Assembly: GCF_036323735.1 (NCBI RefSeq)
Contig: NC_086026.1
Location: forward strand, 73,933,039-73,997,038
Reading direction: 5' to 3'
Length of the DNA: 64,000 nt
DNA from: Rattus norvegicus
Taxonomy: Eukaryota; Chordata; Mammalia; Rodentia; Muridae
The notes below the pieces were generated by a model. The model was not told the origin of the DNA and searched no databases. It saw only the letters and a list, made by a program, of their open reading frames with translations. The number at the start of each line of letters is the position of its first letter. Within the stretch, counting starts at the first letter, position 1. This document shows, in pieces, positions 63,740 through 64,000 of the stretch. The translations under genes were made by a program, and so were the position numbers.

Positions 63740-64000
63740 CATCCCTGACCTCTCTCAGAAAGCTTCCATTATGAATCTTATTAATTACTCCTCCCTCTGC
63801 TCCCCTGATTTTGAGCTTTTCTCCTTTCCTGCCTCTCCCAGCCAAGACTGAAATAATAAAAAAGTTTTATTAGGCCTAAAACTGCTTGGCTAAGTGGCGC
63901 CATTAGCTGATAATAAAGCAGGTTCTCTGGGTGTTGCAACCTGTTTTTTACAGTTTCCTGTTAGTCTGTGGCCCTCGGGATGGAAGGTTGGGGTGTTGAG
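63740..64000. promoter_or_regulatory. Candidate conserved element at the window end
   Basis: ATGAATCTTATTAATTACTC, GAAATAATAAAAAAGTTTTA, GGCGCCATTAGCTGATAATA and TGCTTGGCTAAGTGGCGCC. Repeat-free and motif-dense. It probably continues past the window. Confidence 0.33.

Larger units (their letters stand above)
10941..64000 (+). other. Megf11: Intron downstream of the EGF exon (5' part, at least 53 kb)
   Basis: The next Megf11 EGF/laminin-type exon was looked for as a cysteine-rich frame with flanking splice sites and not found before the window end. The intron is therefore at least 53 kb. Long first-half introns fit a large MEGF-family gene. An undetected non-coding or antisense transcript cannot be excluded. 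Confidence 0.72.

Overview
This window is mammalian nuclear DNA, almost certainly murid rodent and most likely rat (Rattus). The evidence is the repeat content. There are two recent ID SINEs with intact tRNA-like cores and target-site duplications, plus many B1, B2, B3 and B4 SINEs. MaLR/ORR1-type LTRs, a murine-type L1 3' end, rodent hAT MITEs and very long microsatellites are also present. No bacterial, plasmid or phage gene organisation is visible.

Only one protein-coding segment can be supported: a 93-bp, phase 1-1 internal exon at 10848-10940 on the + strand. It encodes one six-cysteine EGF-like module and I assign it to Megf11 (multiple EGF-like domains 11). Upstream is at least 10.8 kb of intron and downstream at least 53 kb, so the window is essentially intronic sequence of one large + strand gene. 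No other Megf11 exon was found. All other long open frames are microsatellite, SINE or LTR translations, or chance frames.

Layout. 1-10.8 kb: 5' intron with B4 and B3 SINEs, a candidate solo LTR (1346-1873), a reverse MaLR LTR (5522-5937) and several microsatellites. 10.85-10.94 kb: the exon. 11.9-12.6 kb: an L1 insertion with a 5' inversion and flanking duplications. 13-22 kb: scattered SINEs, a MIR and AT-rich unique sequence. 22.2-23.8 kb: nested LTRs plus a 206-bp locally duplicated segment (copies 1,112 bp apart). 25.6-35.5 kb: tandem-repeat-rich zone with a 36-bp higher-order array, a C-rich G4-prone tract, a ~670-bp polypyrimidine tract and a ~440-bp polypurine tract. 37-51 kb: two ID insertions, MaLR LTRs and a three-level LTR/hAT/B1 nest. 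52-64 kb: SINEs, a hAT MITE, MIRs and further microsatellites.

Several repeat-free AT-rich blocks (for example 9.34-9.76, 16.8-17.3, 44.7-45.1, 48.5-48.8, 52.27-52.52 and 63.74-64.0 kb) contain clustered homeodomain-like or POU-like motifs. One block (43.44-43.64 kb) has a perfect 13-bp Maf recognition palindrome. They look like candidate intronic enhancers, but conservation could not be tested here. I found no convincing novel multi-gene system. The most noteworthy items are the templated 206-bp duplication, the L1 with 5' inversion, the nested insertions and the non-B-DNA tracts.
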